DNA from: Bacteroidaceae bacterium | Lineage (GTDB): Bacteria > Bacteroidota > Bacteroidia > Bacteroidales > Bacteroidaceae | Reading direction: 5' to 3' | Assembly: GCA_017940605.1 (NCBI GenBank) | Contig: JAGAYF010000035.1 | Location: 1-42,878 of the forward strand | Length of the DNA stretch: 42,878 nucleotides | Shown: piece by piece, positions 1 through 7,281 of the stretch | Layout of the letters: every line of letters starts with the position of its first letter | How positions within the stretch are numbered: position 1 is the stretch's first letter | The notes under the pieces: model-generated | Told to the model about the DNA's origin: nothing | The model's input: only the letters and a program-made list of their open reading frames with translations | The model's database searches: none | Translations under genes and position numbers: made by a program

Positions 1-183
1 AAGTACGATGCCACCCTGCGCTACGCCAAGGAGCACGGATTCACCAAGGACCAGGTGCTCTTCGTGGGCGACGACTTCGGCGACGGCGGCGGCGACAGCC
101 ACATACGCCTGGGAGGCATGGACTACATCCAGATATACGACTACGCCACCTTCCCCGAGCGCATGAAGTTCCTGACCGAATAG
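1..183 (+). CDS. HAD-like hydrolase, C-terminal fragment
   Basis: The reading frame is open from the first base and stops at TAG 181-183, so only the last 60 residues of a longer gene are present. The segment reads VLFVGDDFGDGGGDSHIRLG near its middle; a VGDD loop followed by small residues is typical of motif IV of haloacid-dehalogenase-fold phosphatases, where the two Asp bind Mg2+. The nucleophile motif (DxD) lies outside the window. The substrate cannot be judged. Codon use is GC-rich like the neighbouring chromosome genes. Confidence 0.55.
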   Translation, partial: KYDATLRYAKEHGFTKDQVLFVGDDFGDGGGDSHIRLGGMDYIQIYDYATFPERMKFLTE

Positions 184-267
184 CCATCATTTCTTTTCAT
201 CCACTCACGTCCCACCTCCACCCTGCCGCGCAGCGAGGTGGGACACTTTTTCAGCCGCCCGCCCCCC

Positions 268-936
268 ATGCAGCCCATAGCCCACTTCCATTCGCCGTTT
301 GCCACCAAGTTCGGCATTCCGCGCCAGAGCGGACTCGTGCCACAGATTACGGGGCGCATCGTCTTCGTGCCCGAGTGGCGCACGCCCGAGGCCCTGCGCG
401 GGCTGGAGGGCTATGACTACCTGTGGCTGCTGTGGGAATTCAGCGCCCACCGCCACGCCGCCAAGCACCCCACCGTGCGCCCGCCACTGCTGGGCGGCAA
501 CCGCCGCATGGGCGTCTTTGCCACGCGCTCGCCCTTCCGCCCCAACAACATAGGGCTCTCGTCAGTCAGGCTCAACGGCATTGACTACGACACCCCGCTC
601 GGGCCGATCATACACGTGGGCGGTGCTGACCTCATGGACGGCACGCCCATACTGGACATCAAGCCCTACCTGCCCCACGTGGACAGCCATCCGCAGGCCC
701 GCGGCGGATTTGCCGACGGACAACCGTGGCCACAGCTGCGCGTCAGCCTGCCGCCCGAGGTGGCCGCCCTGTTCACCGAGCAGCAACGCGCCGCCCTTAC
801 CCACGCACTGGAGCTCGACCCGCGCCCCCACTACCACGCCGACGCGGCCAAGGTGTACGCCCTCACCTTTGCCGGCCGCGACATACGCTTCCGGGTGACA
901 GACGGCATCCTCACCGTGCTCAGCCCGGGGGAATGA
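268..936 (+). CDS. trmO: tRNA (N6-threonylcarbamoyladenosine-37)-N6-methyltransferase TrmO
   Basis: A 222-residue protein of the TrmO/YaeB (TsaA-like) family, which uses S-adenosylmethionine to methylate t6A37 in ANN-decoding tRNAs such as tRNA-Thr. Family hallmarks are visible: an N-terminal IAHFHSPFATKFGIPRQSG segment, GLEGYDYLWLLWEFS, then RRMGVFATRSPFRPNNIGLS, the conserved SAM-site stretch. The C-terminal 60 residues (DPRPHYHADAAKVYALTFAG) match the small second domain. A GTG at 238 is in frame, but ATG 268 gives the N-terminus expected for the family. Length is normal. It appears to be a stand-alone gene. Confidence 0.93.
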   Translation: MQPIAHFHSPFATKFGIPRQSGLVPQITGRIVFVPEWRTPEALRGLEGYDYLWLLWEFSAHRHAAKHPTVRPPLLGGNRRMGVFATRSPFRPNNIGLSSVRLNGIDYDTPLGPIIHVGGADLMDGTPILDIKPYLPHVDSHPQARGGFADGQPWPQLRVSLPPEVAALFTEQQRAALTHALELDPRPHYHADAAKVYALTFAGRDIRFRVTDGILTVLSPGE

Positions 937-1107
937 CCCCCTCAGGACCGCGCCCGCCCACGGGCCGCCACCGCCCCTGCGGAAGCCCCCGTCTTTTACG
1001 CCCCCCGCGCGCCGCTCCCACGCCTCGCCCCCGTTTTCGCAAGGCGCAACGGCCCACCTGGCACGCCCCGGCCGTGCAGACCCGCCAGCACGGCAGCACG
1101 ACCCACG
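937..1107. other. GC-rich intergenic stretch, no gene seen
   Basis: This stretch is very rich in C and G with runs such as CGCCCCCG. Frames stay open only because AT-rich stop codons are rare; no protein motif is seen. The GC-rich stretch at 35552-35740, which also precedes the 85-bp repeats, has the same character. Confidence 0.5.
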
Positions 1108-1284
1108 CTATTGGGCCAACTTATCCACACCCGGCACAGCCGTGCAGCCAAACTTTGCCTGCCCGCACTTGCCCTGCTCTCATTTTATTCGTAACTTTGG
1201 ATAAGTTACTCGCACTCGGCACAGCCGTGCAGCCAAACTTTGTCTGCCCGCACTTGCCCTGCTCCCATTTTATTCGTAACTTTG
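1108..1284 (+). repeat. Two 85-bp promoter-bearing tandem repeats (locus A)
   Basis: The repeats end at identical TAACTTTG boxes at 1192-1199 and 1277-1284, exactly 85 bases apart. Each unit carries GGCACAGCCGTGCAGCC, then a CACTTGCCCTGCT block, then CATTTTATTCGTAACTTTG. The first unit differs at its left edge (1108-1130). The same unit occurs four times at 35796-36142. Confidence 0.9.
1254..1284 (+). promoter_or_regulatory. Bacteroidota-type promoter for the R-M operon
   Basis: TTG at 1254-1256, 20 bases, then TAACTTTG at 1277-1284, matching the -33/-7 pattern of the Bacteroidota primary sigma factor. The start codon of the methyltransferase is 18 bases downstream. An upstream copy of the same promoter ends at 1199, so the operon may have two tandem promoters. 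Confidence 0.75.
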
Positions 1285-1302
1285 CAAAACAGTACAGCCA
1301 AC

Positions 1303-2733
1303 ATGAATCAAGAAAAAAGCATAGCAAAGCCATTTGTCAAATGGGTTGGGGGAAAGGGACAGCTCCTGCCCCAATTGAAAGCTGCATTGCCCAATCAGCT
1401 GTACGACAAGGATTTTACCTACATAGAGCCGTTTGTCGGCGGTGGGGCCATGCTCTTCTTTATGCTCCAGCATTTTCCCAACATCAAGAAAGCCGTCATC
1501 AACGACCTGAACGAAAACTTGGCAAACGCCTACCGCAGTATCAAGGAGCACCCCGAGCAACTTATTGACTTACTGCGACAGATGGAACGCGAGTATCTGC
1601 CCATCAAAGAAGACGAAAAGCGGCGATCGTACTACACAGAAATCAGGCGGCAGTTTAACGATGAAAGCATTGACAGTACACAGAAAGCTGCCCTCTTGCT
1701 ATTTTTGAACCGCACTTGCTTTAACGGACTGTATCGCGAAAACTCCAAGGGGAAGTTCAACGTGCCGTTTGGAAGGTACACGCACCCAACCATTTGCAAC
1801 GAAGAACTCATCTACACTGACAGCGAACTCCTGAATGCTTTTGACGTGCAAATCTTGAGCGGCGACTACTCACAGACAGCACATGAGATAGAGTCCCACG
1901 GTCTCAACTTCTTCTACTTCGATCCACCGTATCGCCCACTGAGCGCCACGTCCAGCTTCAACACTTACGTCAAGGAAGCATTCGGCGACAAAGAGCAAGC
2001 ACGATTGGCCGACTTCTGCCAAGAACTTAGCACACGCGGCAATTGCCTGTGGATGCTTTCCAACTCTGATTGTTCATCCAAGAATCCGAGTGACACATTC
2101 ATAGAAGACTTATACCAAGGTTTTCACATCGACAGGGTCTTTGCCTCGCGCTGCGTGAATGCAAATGGCAACAAGCGAGGGAAACTGACAGAAGTATTAA
2201 TTGACAATTATAGCTTGTTGAGCGAATTTCGTTTATCGGCAGAGGAACTTCTTTGCCTGTCCGACAACAAGGAGGACTTTACTTTTGAATTTTGCAACGG
2301 AGACACTGAAAACCTATTCTTTTCGAGCAAATATCAGAAAGACATAGCTAAAACAAAAAATTACAAGCCTGGCTATTATTACCATGCCGAGGGTGGACTG
2401 GGCGAATGCGGAGTGGGACATGGACTTTATCTTGGCAAGGATAAAATGGCCCTGCACAATTTCTATAATGGAGAGGGTGAGTTCGGACATACCATTGACG
2501 TATTCTATGGTTTTCCCAAATTTATAGATTTAAGTCTGCAAGGAGACTACGACCAATTTGAGAACGAAGCCATTGAACTATACGGAAAAGATGAAGAAGG
2601 TGAGCATCTCAAAAAAATGACATTGGCCAAAGGCTACGACGGAATAAGATATTTCGACCTGTACACAACAGGCGAGGAATTCGTTCTGTATACTAATGAA
2701 AAAATCAAACAATTAGAAACCATAACGATATGA
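1303..2733 (+). CDS. DpnM/Dam-type adenine methyltransferase fused to an ADP-ribosyltransferase-like domain
   Basis: A 476-residue protein. Residues 1-303 form a D12-class (alpha) N6-adenine DNA methyltransferase: FVKWVGGKGQ (11-20, SAM binding), FVGGG (44-48) and the catalytic DPPY (207-210), with NRTCFNGLYRENSKGKFNVPFG between them. D12 enzymes usually end near 260-300 residues. The extra 170 residues are not a known part of the family. They read like a small H-Y-E ADP-ribosyltransferase fold: YYYHAEGG (His361), GHGLYLGKDKMAL (Tyr376), GYDGIRYFDLYTTGEEFVLY (Glu458/459) near the end. The ART assignment is inference from motif order. The gene is first in a three-gene operon and overlaps the endonuclease gene by ATGA. 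It is more A+T rich than the flanking chromosome, which suggests transfer. The start ATG 1303 sits 18 bases after a promoter box. Confidence 0.85.
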   Translation: MNQEKSIAKPFVKWVGGKGQLLPQLKAALPNQLYDKDFTYIEPFVGGGAMLFFMLQHFPNIKKAVINDLNENLANAYRSIKEHPEQLIDLLRQMEREYLPIKEDEKRRSYYTEIRRQFNDESIDSTQKAALLLFLNRTCFNGLYRENSKGKFNVPFGRYTHPTICNEELIYTDSELLNAFDVQILSGDYSQTAHEIESHGLNFFYFDPPYRPLSATSSFNTYVKEAFGDKEQARLADFCQELSTRGNCLWMLSNSDCSSKNPSDTFIEDLYQGFHIDRVFASRCVNANGNKRGKLTEVLIDNYSLLSEFRLSAEELLCLSDNKEDFTFEFCNGDTENLFFSSKYQKDIAKTKNYKPGYYYHAEGGLGECGVGHGLYLGKDKMALHNFYNGEGEFGHTIDVFYGFPKFIDLSLQGDYDQFENEAIELYGKDEEGEHLKKMTLAKGYDGIRYFDLYTTGEEFVLYTNEKIKQLETITI

Positions 2734-3260
2734 TTAAAGGCGGAACAGGTGGCGGAAACACCATTACAGGGCTAAAATATGAAGCCAAGGTCGATTTGGG
2801 TACATTCCTGAATCGACAAAAGGACTATCGCGTAAACGACAGCTACGTTTATTATCAGGGGAATTTGATTGCCAGGTTATTTAAGAAGTATGGGTTGTAC
2901 AAGTATTTGAAAGAGTGCGGCGTTGACTGGAAAAAACATCTATCAAAGAGACTTCTGCCCGACAACTGCATCTATGTCATCGTAAACAACACCATGTTCA
3001 TACTTGAAGTCAAGCATCAGCAAACAACAGGAAGCGTTGATGAGAAATTACAAACCTGTGACTTCAAGAAGAAGCAATACACAAAGTTGTTGTCGGAATT
3101 GAACTACAAGGTGGAATTCTGCTACATCCTTGACGATTGGTTCAAGAAAGACGAGTACAAGGATGTCAGAGACTACATCATCAGTGTAGGTTGCAAGTAC
3201 TACTATAATTACATCCCCTTATATGAATTAGGGTTACCCGTACCCACTCCAGAGGAATGA
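2730..3260 (+). CDS. PD-(D/E)XK type II restriction endonuclease (candidate)
   Basis: A 176-residue protein between two DNA methyltransferase genes, overlapping both by ATGA, which is the position of the restriction enzyme in such operons. It has a PD-(D/E)XK core: Pro77-Asp78, a hydrophobic strand, and Glu93-Val-Lys95 in FILEVKHQQ, followed by GSVDEKLQTCDFKKKQY. The N-terminus GGTGGGNTITGLKYE supplies Glu18, which could be the extra acidic residue seen in many of these nucleases. It does not resemble DpnII/MboI endonuclease, which is about 290 residues, although both methyltransferases resemble the DpnII set. The recognition sequence is unknown. Confidence 0.72.
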   Translation: MIKGGTGGGNTITGLKYEAKVDLGTFLNRQKDYRVNDSYVYYQGNLIARLFKKYGLYKYLKECGVDWKKHLSKRLLPDNCIYVIVNNTMFILEVKHQQTTGSVDEKLQTCDFKKKQYTKLLSELNYKVEFCYILDDWFKKDEYKDVRDYIISVGCKYYYNYIPLYELGLPVPTPEE

Positions 3261-4132
3261 TTACTCCATTCTACCGTTCACCTCTGCGCGATTTCACCCT
3301 ATTGCATGGTGATAGCTTCAAGTTGCTTCCACAATTTGATTTTAAGTTCGACATGGTCTTTGCCGACCCTCCCTATTTCCTTTCCAACGATGGAATAAGT
3401 GTCCAGTCGGGCAAAATTGTGAGCGTAAATAAGGGAAATTGGGATAAAGTCAAGAATCAAACAGACATCCATGCATTCAACAGGCAATGGATATCCCTAT
3501 GCAGGGAAAAGCTAAAAGAAAACGGAACAATTTGGATTAGTGGAACATATCATAATATATTTTCCATTGCCAACTGCTTGAATGAACTTGGATTTAAGAT
3601 TCTTAACGTTGTCACATGGGCAAAAACCAATCCACCGCCAAATATTTCATGTCGATATTTCACCTATTCAACCGAATTTATCATTTGGGCAAGAAAGCAT
3701 GCAAAAAGGCCACACCATTTCAATTACGAAATGATGAAAATCCTTAATGACGGTAAGCAAATGACGGACATTTGGCGGCTACCAGCCATTGCACCATGGG
3801 AAAAAACACATGGAAAACACCCGACGCAAAAACCTTTGGCACTTCTGACACGTATCATCCTTGCATCCACAGATGCAAACGGGTGGATTCTTGACCCTTT
3901 TGCAGGGTCATCGACCACCGGTATCGCAGCCAACCTCATAGGCAGGCGTTTCCTTGGCATCGAACAAGAAAGAGAATTTGCAGAAATCAGCCGTCACCGA
4001 AGATTGGACATGGACAATACGGATATTCGCAGCCTATGGTGTTCCAAGATTAGGGATATCGCAAAAATTACACAACCGGAAACCGACCATACAGCATGCG
4101 AAGCTCCTATGACCTATGATTTGCCTTTCTGA
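3257..4132 (+). CDS. DpnA-like beta-class adenine DNA methyltransferase
   Basis: A 291-residue methyltransferase with the beta-class motif order: catalytic DPPY at residues 37-40 near the N-terminus, and the SAM loop DPFAGSSTTG near residue 215. The surrounding sequence FLSNDGISVQSGKIVSVNKG and CRYFTYSTEFIIWARK closely follows DpnA (M2 of the DpnII system), which methylates adenine in GATC and also acts on single-stranded DNA. GATC specificity here is inference. The gene is the last of the operon. The C-terminal 35 residues beyond the methyltransferase core look unrelated to the family. Base composition is A+T-rich like the rest of this operon. Confidence 0.88.
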   Translation: MITPFYRSPLRDFTLLHGDSFKLLPQFDFKFDMVFADPPYFLSNDGISVQSGKIVSVNKGNWDKVKNQTDIHAFNRQWISLCREKLKENGTIWISGTYHNIFSIANCLNELGFKILNVVTWAKTNPPPNISCRYFTYSTEFIIWARKHAKRPHHFNYEMMKILNDGKQMTDIWRLPAIAPWEKTHGKHPTQKPLALLTRIILASTDANGWILDPFAGSSTTGIAANLIGRRFLGIEQEREFAEISRHRRLDMDNTDIRSLWCSKIRDIAKITQPETDHTACEAPMTYDLPF

Positions 4133-4175
4133 CCATGCAGGAATATTCAGAAAGCTATCTACATATATAGAATAA

Positions 4176-4203
4176 GCGGCCACCAGATTGCTCTGATGGC
4201 CGC
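4176..4203 (-). terminator. Hairpin at the 3' side of tRNA-Pro
   Basis: GCGGCCACCAGA at 4176-4187 pairs with TCTGATGGCCGC at 4192-4203, with one G-T pair and a four-base loop. On the minus strand it lies just after tRNA-Pro and is followed by TTATTCTATAT, so it could end that transcript. It also separates the convergent R-M operon from the tRNA. Confidence 0.6.
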
Positions 4204-4210
4204 CCCCATG

Positions 4211-4283
4211 TCGGAAAGAGGCGACTCGAACGCCCGACCCCTACGTCCCGAACGTAGTGCGCTACCAACTGCGCTACTTTCCG
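4211..4283 (-). tRNA. tRNA-Pro (anticodon CGG)
   Basis: The minus strand folds into a 73-base cloverleaf: acceptor CGGAAAG/CTTTCCG with A73, D stem GCGC/GCGC with AGTTGGTA loop, anticodon stem CTACG/CGTAG with loop TTCGGGA (CGG, reading CCG), variable GGGTC, and T arm GGGCG-TTCGAGT-CGCCT. CCA is not encoded. A TACCTTTG box lies just upstream (complement of 4295-4302). Confidence 0.95.
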
Positions 4284-4353
4284 ATAAGGCGATGCAAAGG
4301 TACGGCTTTTTTCTGAAAAATGACTGCTTGCGAAAAAAAATCCTGCAAAAAAC

Positions 4354-4383
4354 TTGCCATTTCCAAAAATTATACTACTTTTG
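4354..4383 (+). promoter_or_regulatory. Promoter of tRNA-Phe
   Basis: TTG at 4354-4356, 19 bases, TACTTTTG at 4376-4383, then the mature tRNA begins at 4400. This fits the Bacteroidota promoter pattern. Confidence 0.7.
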
Positions 4384-4399
4384 CACTCGCTAATGAAAC

Positions 4400-4472
4400 G
4401 GTGCCATAGCTCAGTTGGTAGAGCATCGGACTGAAAATCCGTGTGTCCCCGGTTCGATTCCTGGTGGCACCA
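4400..4472 (+). tRNA. tRNA-Phe (anticodon GAA)
   Basis: A 73-base cloverleaf: acceptor GGTGCCA/TGGCACC with A73, D stem GCTC/GAGC, anticodon stem TCGGA/TCCGT (terminal A-T and one G-T pair) with loop CTGAAAA (GAA, reading UUC/UUU), variable GTGTC, and T arm CCCGG-TTCGATT-CCTGG. CCA is not encoded as a complete trinucleotide. Confidence 0.96.
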
Positions 4473-4490
4473 CAGAGGCAATAAGTGAGG

Positions 4491-4523
4491 GCAGCCTTCC
4501 TGTAATGGGAAGGCTGCTTTTTT
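4491..4523 (+). terminator. Rho-independent terminator of tRNA-Phe
   Basis: GCAGCCTTCC (4491-4500) pairs perfectly with GGAAGGCTGC (4508-4517), with loop TGTAATG, followed by TTTTTT at 4518-4523. Confidence 0.93.
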
Positions 4524-4714
4524 CGTATGCGGGCCAAGAGAATCCGCCGCCCATGCCCCACGCAAGGCAGCAAAGCAACTGCCGCACGCCGCAAGAGGAA
4601 TGCCTCTGGGCCTTGACGCGGGAACGAGGACCGCGCGCGGCCGCCGGATTCAGCATAAATGGCCGGCAGGAAAGAAAATGAGGGAAAAGGGCCAGGCTGA
4701 CCGCAGTATTTTTG

Positions 4715-4722
4715 TAATTTTG
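4715..4722 (+). promoter_or_regulatory. -7 promoter box of the AraC-type regulator
   Basis: TAATTTTG lies 25 bases before ATG 4747. No clear TTG box is seen 19-21 bases upstream. The box also argues against the in-frame ATG at 4678, which would be upstream of the transcript start. Confidence 0.5.
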
Positions 4723-4746
4723 CAACGATATAGAGACACTGACCCT

Positions 4747-6195
4747 ATGCGCAAGGCATTTTACATAGCCATCCTCACCGCCGTGCTGGCCATTGCCGCC
4801 GGTTGCACGGGCGACGGCGGGAACGGCCCGAAGCACACACCGCAGCCCACCGACACGCTCTACACGGAGCAGCGTGCATTGGAGATTTACGGCCACGAGC
4901 CCGAGCGGGCACTCCTGGTCATCGACTCGGCCGAGGTGGTGGGCAACCTGACCGACTACCGCGCCGGCCAACTCAGGGCCATCGTCTACAGCCGGTCGAT
5001 GAACATGCTGCGGCTCGACACGGCGCAGGCCATCTGTGAGGCATTGCTGCGCCACGACTCCATCAAGGAAGACATTGACCGGCACATAACGGTCATCGAC
5101 CTGCTCATCAACGTGTGCCGCCTGCGTTCCGACAATGAGCAGTTGTTGCACTGGGCCACCGAAAAGGCCAACCTGTGCCGTGAGCAGGCCAAGACGAAAC
5201 CGACGGATGCCGAGCGGGCCAAAGCTGAGACCGAGGCCCTCCGCACGGAGGTGGAAATTGGCATCATACAGATTCAGCTGGGCCAGCGCGACGAGGGCCT
5301 GGCGCGCATCAACTACATCATTGACCGCCTGGACCGTCCGGGCAGCGTGAACCGCCTCGACGCACTGATGATTGCCCTGAAGCGGAAAATCAACGCCCTG
5401 CAGGAACTGGGCCGCTATGCTGACGTCATTCCCGTGGCCCACCTGATGTTTGACCGCCTGGACCACTTTGCCAGCCTCGACTACCGCCGCCGCTACGAGG
5501 CGCTCACCGACACGCTGCACACCCGCCTGCTGGAGAGCAAGGCCAACGACTATGCCGCCCGCTACAAGCTGCAGGAGCAGCGCATGGAGGAGGAACAGCT
5601 GCGCGCACGCAACAACCGCGGCAGGCTCATCGTCGTCCTCATCAGCATTGCCCTCCTGCTGGCCCTCGCCGCGCTGGTTTGGTACGGGCGGCAGCAGCGC
5701 ATCATCAGCCGCAAGAACCGTTCATTGGTCGACCAGATTTCGGAGGCCATAAAATACAAGAGAATGTACGAGAACCTGAAATCACAGGTCACACCCCACG
5801 AGGAAGAGGAAGCCATTGCGGAAGAATCAGCAGGCAATTCCCTTGAATCCCTCTCGCACGACCAGCTATTTGACCACATCCGCCGCATCATCAAGCGCGA
5901 GAAGCTATACCTTCATTCCACGCTTGACCGCCAGGCCGTCATTGACCACCTGCACCTGTCCAAGGAGCGCATAGGGCAAGCCTTCAGCCAGGGCAGCGAC
6001 TATAGCAGCATTACCCACTTCATCAATGACTGCCGGCTGGAACATGCGTGTCAGTTGCTCGTTGACACCGACAAGAACATTGATGACATAGCCGCCGCAT
6101 CGGGCTTCAGCGTGCGCCGCACGTTCAGCCGCCTCTTCAAGGAGAAATACGGTCTCACCCCATCGGAATACAGGGAGCAAAACAGGCAAGGGTAA
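4747..6195 (+). CDS. Membrane-anchored AraC-family regulator with TPR-like sensor region
   Basis: A 482-residue protein of a type common in Bacteroidales. Residues 1-20 are a lipoprotein-like signal (LAIAAGC). A helix-rich exported region (about 40-285) looks like TPR repeats. A coiled coil (YAARYKLQEQRMEEEQLRAR) leads into one transmembrane helix at about 292-314 (LIVVLISIALLLALAALVWY). After a cytoplasmic linker comes a C-terminal AraC/XylS double helix-turn-helix (about 375-478), including IDDIAAASGFSVRRTFSRLF and FKEKYGLTPSEYR. It probably senses something in the periplasm and regulates transcription directly. The next gene (6504) has three direct repeats upstream that could be its sites; this link is inference. 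A start at ATG 4678 is rejected because of the promoter box at 4715. Confidence 0.85.
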   Translation: MRKAFYIAILTAVLAIAAGCTGDGGNGPKHTPQPTDTLYTEQRALEIYGHEPERALLVIDSAEVVGNLTDYRAGQLRAIVYSRSMNMLRLDTAQAICEALLRHDSIKEDIDRHITVIDLLINVCRLRSDNEQLLHWATEKANLCREQAKTKPTDAERAKAETEALRTEVEIGIIQIQLGQRDEGLARINYIIDRLDRPGSVNRLDALMIALKRKINALQELGRYADVIPVAHLMFDRLDHFASLDYRRRYEALTDTLHTRLLESKANDYAARYKLQEQRMEEEQLRARNNRGRLIVVLISIALLLALAALVWYGRQQRIISRKNRSLVDQISEAIKYKRMYENLKSQVTPHEEEEAIAEESAGNSLESLSHDQLFDHIRRIIKREKLYLHSTLDRQAVIDHLHLSKERIGQAFSQGSDYSSITHFINDCRLEHACQLLVDTDKNIDDIAAASGFSVRRTFSRLFKEKYGLTPSEYREQNRQG

Positions 6196-6323
6196 TCCAC
6201 CTTGCTCCGCCGCCCCACCCCAAGCATCGCCTCAGGACTCCTGTGTCCCGAGGCTTATTTTTGCACTGACTGAGGCCACTGCCGCCGACCTGCTGCATTA
6301 AACCCGCTGACGCGCCCGAGGGA

Positions 6324-6398
6324 ACAATTTGTCTGAAAAGAAGGCACAATTTGTCTTTTCAGGGATTATTTTATCTGCCGAAAGGGAGCAATTTGTCT
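6324..6398 (+). promoter_or_regulatory. Three phased direct repeats ACAATTTGTCT upstream of the 6504 gene
   Basis: ACAATTTGTCT occurs at 6324-6334 and 6346-6356, and GCAATTTGTCT at 6388-6398. Start-to-start distances are 22 and 42 bases, about two and four helical turns, so the copies face the same side of the DNA. The last lies just upstream of the -33 box. They look like activator binding sites. Confidence 0.6.
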
Positions 6399-6404
6399 TC
6401 TTTA

Positions 6405-6435
6405 TTTGTACGCGCGCAAGGAAGCAGTAATTTTG
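6405..6435 (+). promoter_or_regulatory. Promoter of the 6504 barrel gene
   Basis: TTTG at 6405-6408, 19 bases, TAATTTTG at 6428-6435: a full match to the Bacteroidota pattern, giving a 5' leader of about 60 bases before ATG 6504. Confidence 0.78.
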
Positions 6436-6503
6436 CAGCCGAAAAAATCGCGAGGCACAACAGCTAATCAACGAACATAACATTAACCAAACAAAAAGTA
6501 ACG

Positions 6504-7196
6504 ATGAAGAAAACATTTGTAATGGCCGCCATCATGATGGCCGCAGTACTGAGCGCCGGCGCACAGGCACGGTTTGCCCCAGGCACGTTTACACTGCAAC
6601 CCCGGCTGGGCGCAACAGGCGCAGAACTGACCAACACACCGCCGTACATGCAGTACGGCAACACCAAGGTTGATGCCACGGCCACCGGCGGTGCCATCAT
6701 CGGTGTGGAACTGGAGTACTACCTCACCGACAGGGTGAGCTTTGCCGGAGGCCTTGCACTGATGCAGGCCGGCACTGGCTGGAAAAACTTTAACTACACG
6801 GAGCAGGGCGTACAGATGAGGATGCGCGACCTTAAGTTAGAGACGGCCTACATGGTCGTGCCGCTGGTGGCAAACTGGTATGTGGCCAAGGGCTTTGCCC
6901 TGAAGGCAGGCCTGCAGGCGGGCTTCCTGACCAAGGGCGAGACGAAGGGGACGATTTCGGCCTCGCAGGGCGGCACGTACGTCAAGACCGAGATAAGCAA
7001 TGACTGCAAGGACGAGCTGAAGAAGTTTGACCTGTCCATCCCCATCGGCCTGAGCTATGAGTTTAAGTTCCCGCTGGTCATCGACGCACGCTACAACATT
7101 GGCCTTACCAAGGTGAACAAACTCTCAGAGCCGGGCGAGAAGGACTGCCGCAACGGTGTCTTTGCCCTCACGCTGGGATACAAGTTCAAACTGTAA
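6504..7196 (+). CDS. Outer-membrane beta-barrel protein (porin-like family)
   Basis: A 230-residue exported protein. Residues 1-21 are a signal peptide ending in SAGAQA. The rest alternates short amphipathic strands with glycine-rich turns (VGVELEYYLTDRVSFAGGLA-like, AKGFALKAGLQAGFLTKG, DARYNIGLTKV), and it ends in LGYKFKL with an aromatic near the C-terminus, as in the eight- to ten-strand barrels of the Bacteroidota outer-membrane beta-barrel (PF13568-like) family. The substrate or role is unknown. It has its own promoter with three upstream direct repeats and probably starts a transcript. Confidence 0.8.
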   Translation: MKKTFVMAAIMMAAVLSAGAQARFAPGTFTLQPRLGATGAELTNTPPYMQYGNTKVDATATGGAIIGVELEYYLTDRVSFAGGLALMQAGTGWKNFNYTEQGVQMRMRDLKLETAYMVVPLVANWYVAKGFALKAGLQAGFLTKGETKGTISASQGGTYVKTEISNDCKDELKKFDLSIPIGLSYEFKFPLVIDARYNIGLTKVNKLSEPGEKDCRNGVFALTLGYKFKL

Positions 7197-7281
7197 AGGA
7201 AATGAACGCATCCACTATGTTAATGACTGTAATAAACGCATGAAATAATTCAATCAATCATATAATTTAATAACTACGACA

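Noticed and set aside
238-267. GTG start of trmO
   Set aside because: The ten extra residues (Pro/Arg-rich) do not fit the family, whereas ATG 268 does.
726-1568. Long open frame over trmO and the repeats
   Set aside because: It overlaps trmO in another frame, is Pro/Arg-rich and has no recognisable domain; it is open only because of high GC.
4678-4746. Upstream ATG of the AraC-type regulator
   Set aside because: A -7 promoter box (4715-4722) lies between it and ATG 4747, and only the latter starts a proper signal peptide.
4411-5520. Minus-strand frame across tRNA-Phe and the AraC-type gene
   Set aside because: It is a shadow of the AraC-type gene and passes through the tRNA.
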